Assembly (NCBI RefSeq): GCF_023715365.1
Contig: NZ_JAMBNZ010000002.1
Location: forward strand, 248,001-312,000
Length of the DNA stretch: 64,000 nt
Origin: Georgenia satyanarayanai
Lineage (GTDB): Bacteria > Actinomycetota > Actinomycetes > Actinomycetales > Actinomycetaceae
Direction: 5' to 3'
The notes under the pieces are model-generated. The model had not been told where the DNA came from and ran no database searches. It worked only from the letters and a program-made list of their open reading frames with translations. Below are positions 63,858 through 64,000 of the stretch, piece by piece (the stretch's first letter is position 1; each line of letters opens with the position of its first letter). A program made the translations under genes and the position numbers.

Positions 63858-64000
63858 CAACCGCGCTCGGCGAGCCGGTGCGGCACGGGGACCTCGTCGA
63901 CGTTGAGGCCGACCATCGCCTCACCCAGACCGCGTGAGACGTCGGCGACGACGGCGGGGTCGTCGAAGAAGGTCGTCGCACGGACGATGGCGGCCGCGCG
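63854..64000 (-). CDS. pdxS: pyridoxal 5'-phosphate synthase subunit PdxS, C-terminal 48 residues
   Basis: The frame reads in from the window edge and ends with the family C-terminus ([19 protein letters not shown] followed by RLAERGW and TGA). It is cut only by the window boundary. PdxS makes pyridoxal phosphate from ribose 5-phosphate, glyceraldehyde 3-phosphate and ammonia delivered by PdxT. Confidence 0.95.
   Translation of the reverse strand, partial: RAAAIVRATTFFDDPAVVADVSRGLGEAMVGLNVDEVPVPHRLAERGW

Overview
The window is very GC-rich chromosomal DNA from an actinobacterium. Gene content and order (pdxS-NUDIX-pdxT-yebC-ruvCAB-yajC-secD-secF-apt-relA; alaS-ruvX-mltG-aroE; aroC-aroK-aroB-efp-nusB; polA with a PdtaR-type ANTAR regulator) fit the order Micrococcales. 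The genus cannot be fixed from the sequence. There are many GTG and TTG starts, many 1-8 nt overlaps, and about a dozen genes whose -10 hexamer lies only 6-7 nt before the start codon, which predicts leaderless mRNAs. No phage, insertion sequence, CRISPR array or rRNA was seen.

Layout. 0.1-5.2 kb: a 53-bp tandem repeat, a methyltransferase, polA, a hotdog thioesterase, a pdtaR-like antiterminator regulator and a tRNA-Leu(CAA). 5.2-8.1 kb: an accessory redox cluster (SQR-like flavoprotein, manganese catalase, and a protein that looks distantly like heme catalase). 8.2-12.2 kb: an accessory block with a membrane histidine kinase and LuxR-type regulator, followed by a 72-residue secreted Trp/Cys peptide, then a DUF1353 membrane protein and an unknown membrane protein. 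12.3-19.9 kb: pyk and gltBD. 20.1-25.6 kb: nusB, efp, a SatD-like HTH/membrane pair with its own palindromic operator candidate, aroBKC and a prepilin peptidase. 25.6-34 kb: aroE, mltG, ruvX, alaS, two small membrane proteins, rpsD with a structured leader, and rarA. 34-44 kb: a ThrE exporter, an MMPL transporter, a GNAT protein, aspS, an MFS transporter and a DEAD-box helicase. 44-49.5 kb: two adjacent dynamin-like GTPases, hisS and a metallo-beta-lactamase-fold hydrolase. 49.6-55.4 kb: an anchored cyclophilin, a DUF349 protein, an AbiEi-like orphan and relA. 55.5-64 kb: apt, secF, secD, yajC, ruvBAC, yebC, pdxT, a NUDIX protein and the end of pdxS.

Most genes are core: translation (alaS, aspS, hisS, efp, rpsD), shikimate synthesis, ammonia assimilation, Sec secretion, Holliday-junction repair and the stringent response. 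The parts most worth a second look are the two-component system with the secreted Cys/Trp peptide, the HTH/membrane pair with a palindrome that recurs 16 kb away, several intergenic palindromic or tandem repeats sharing a GGCGGGATCC-type core, a leader peptide candidate before gltB, a structured rpsD leader, and a Leu-anticodon tRNA that lacks the long variable arm.
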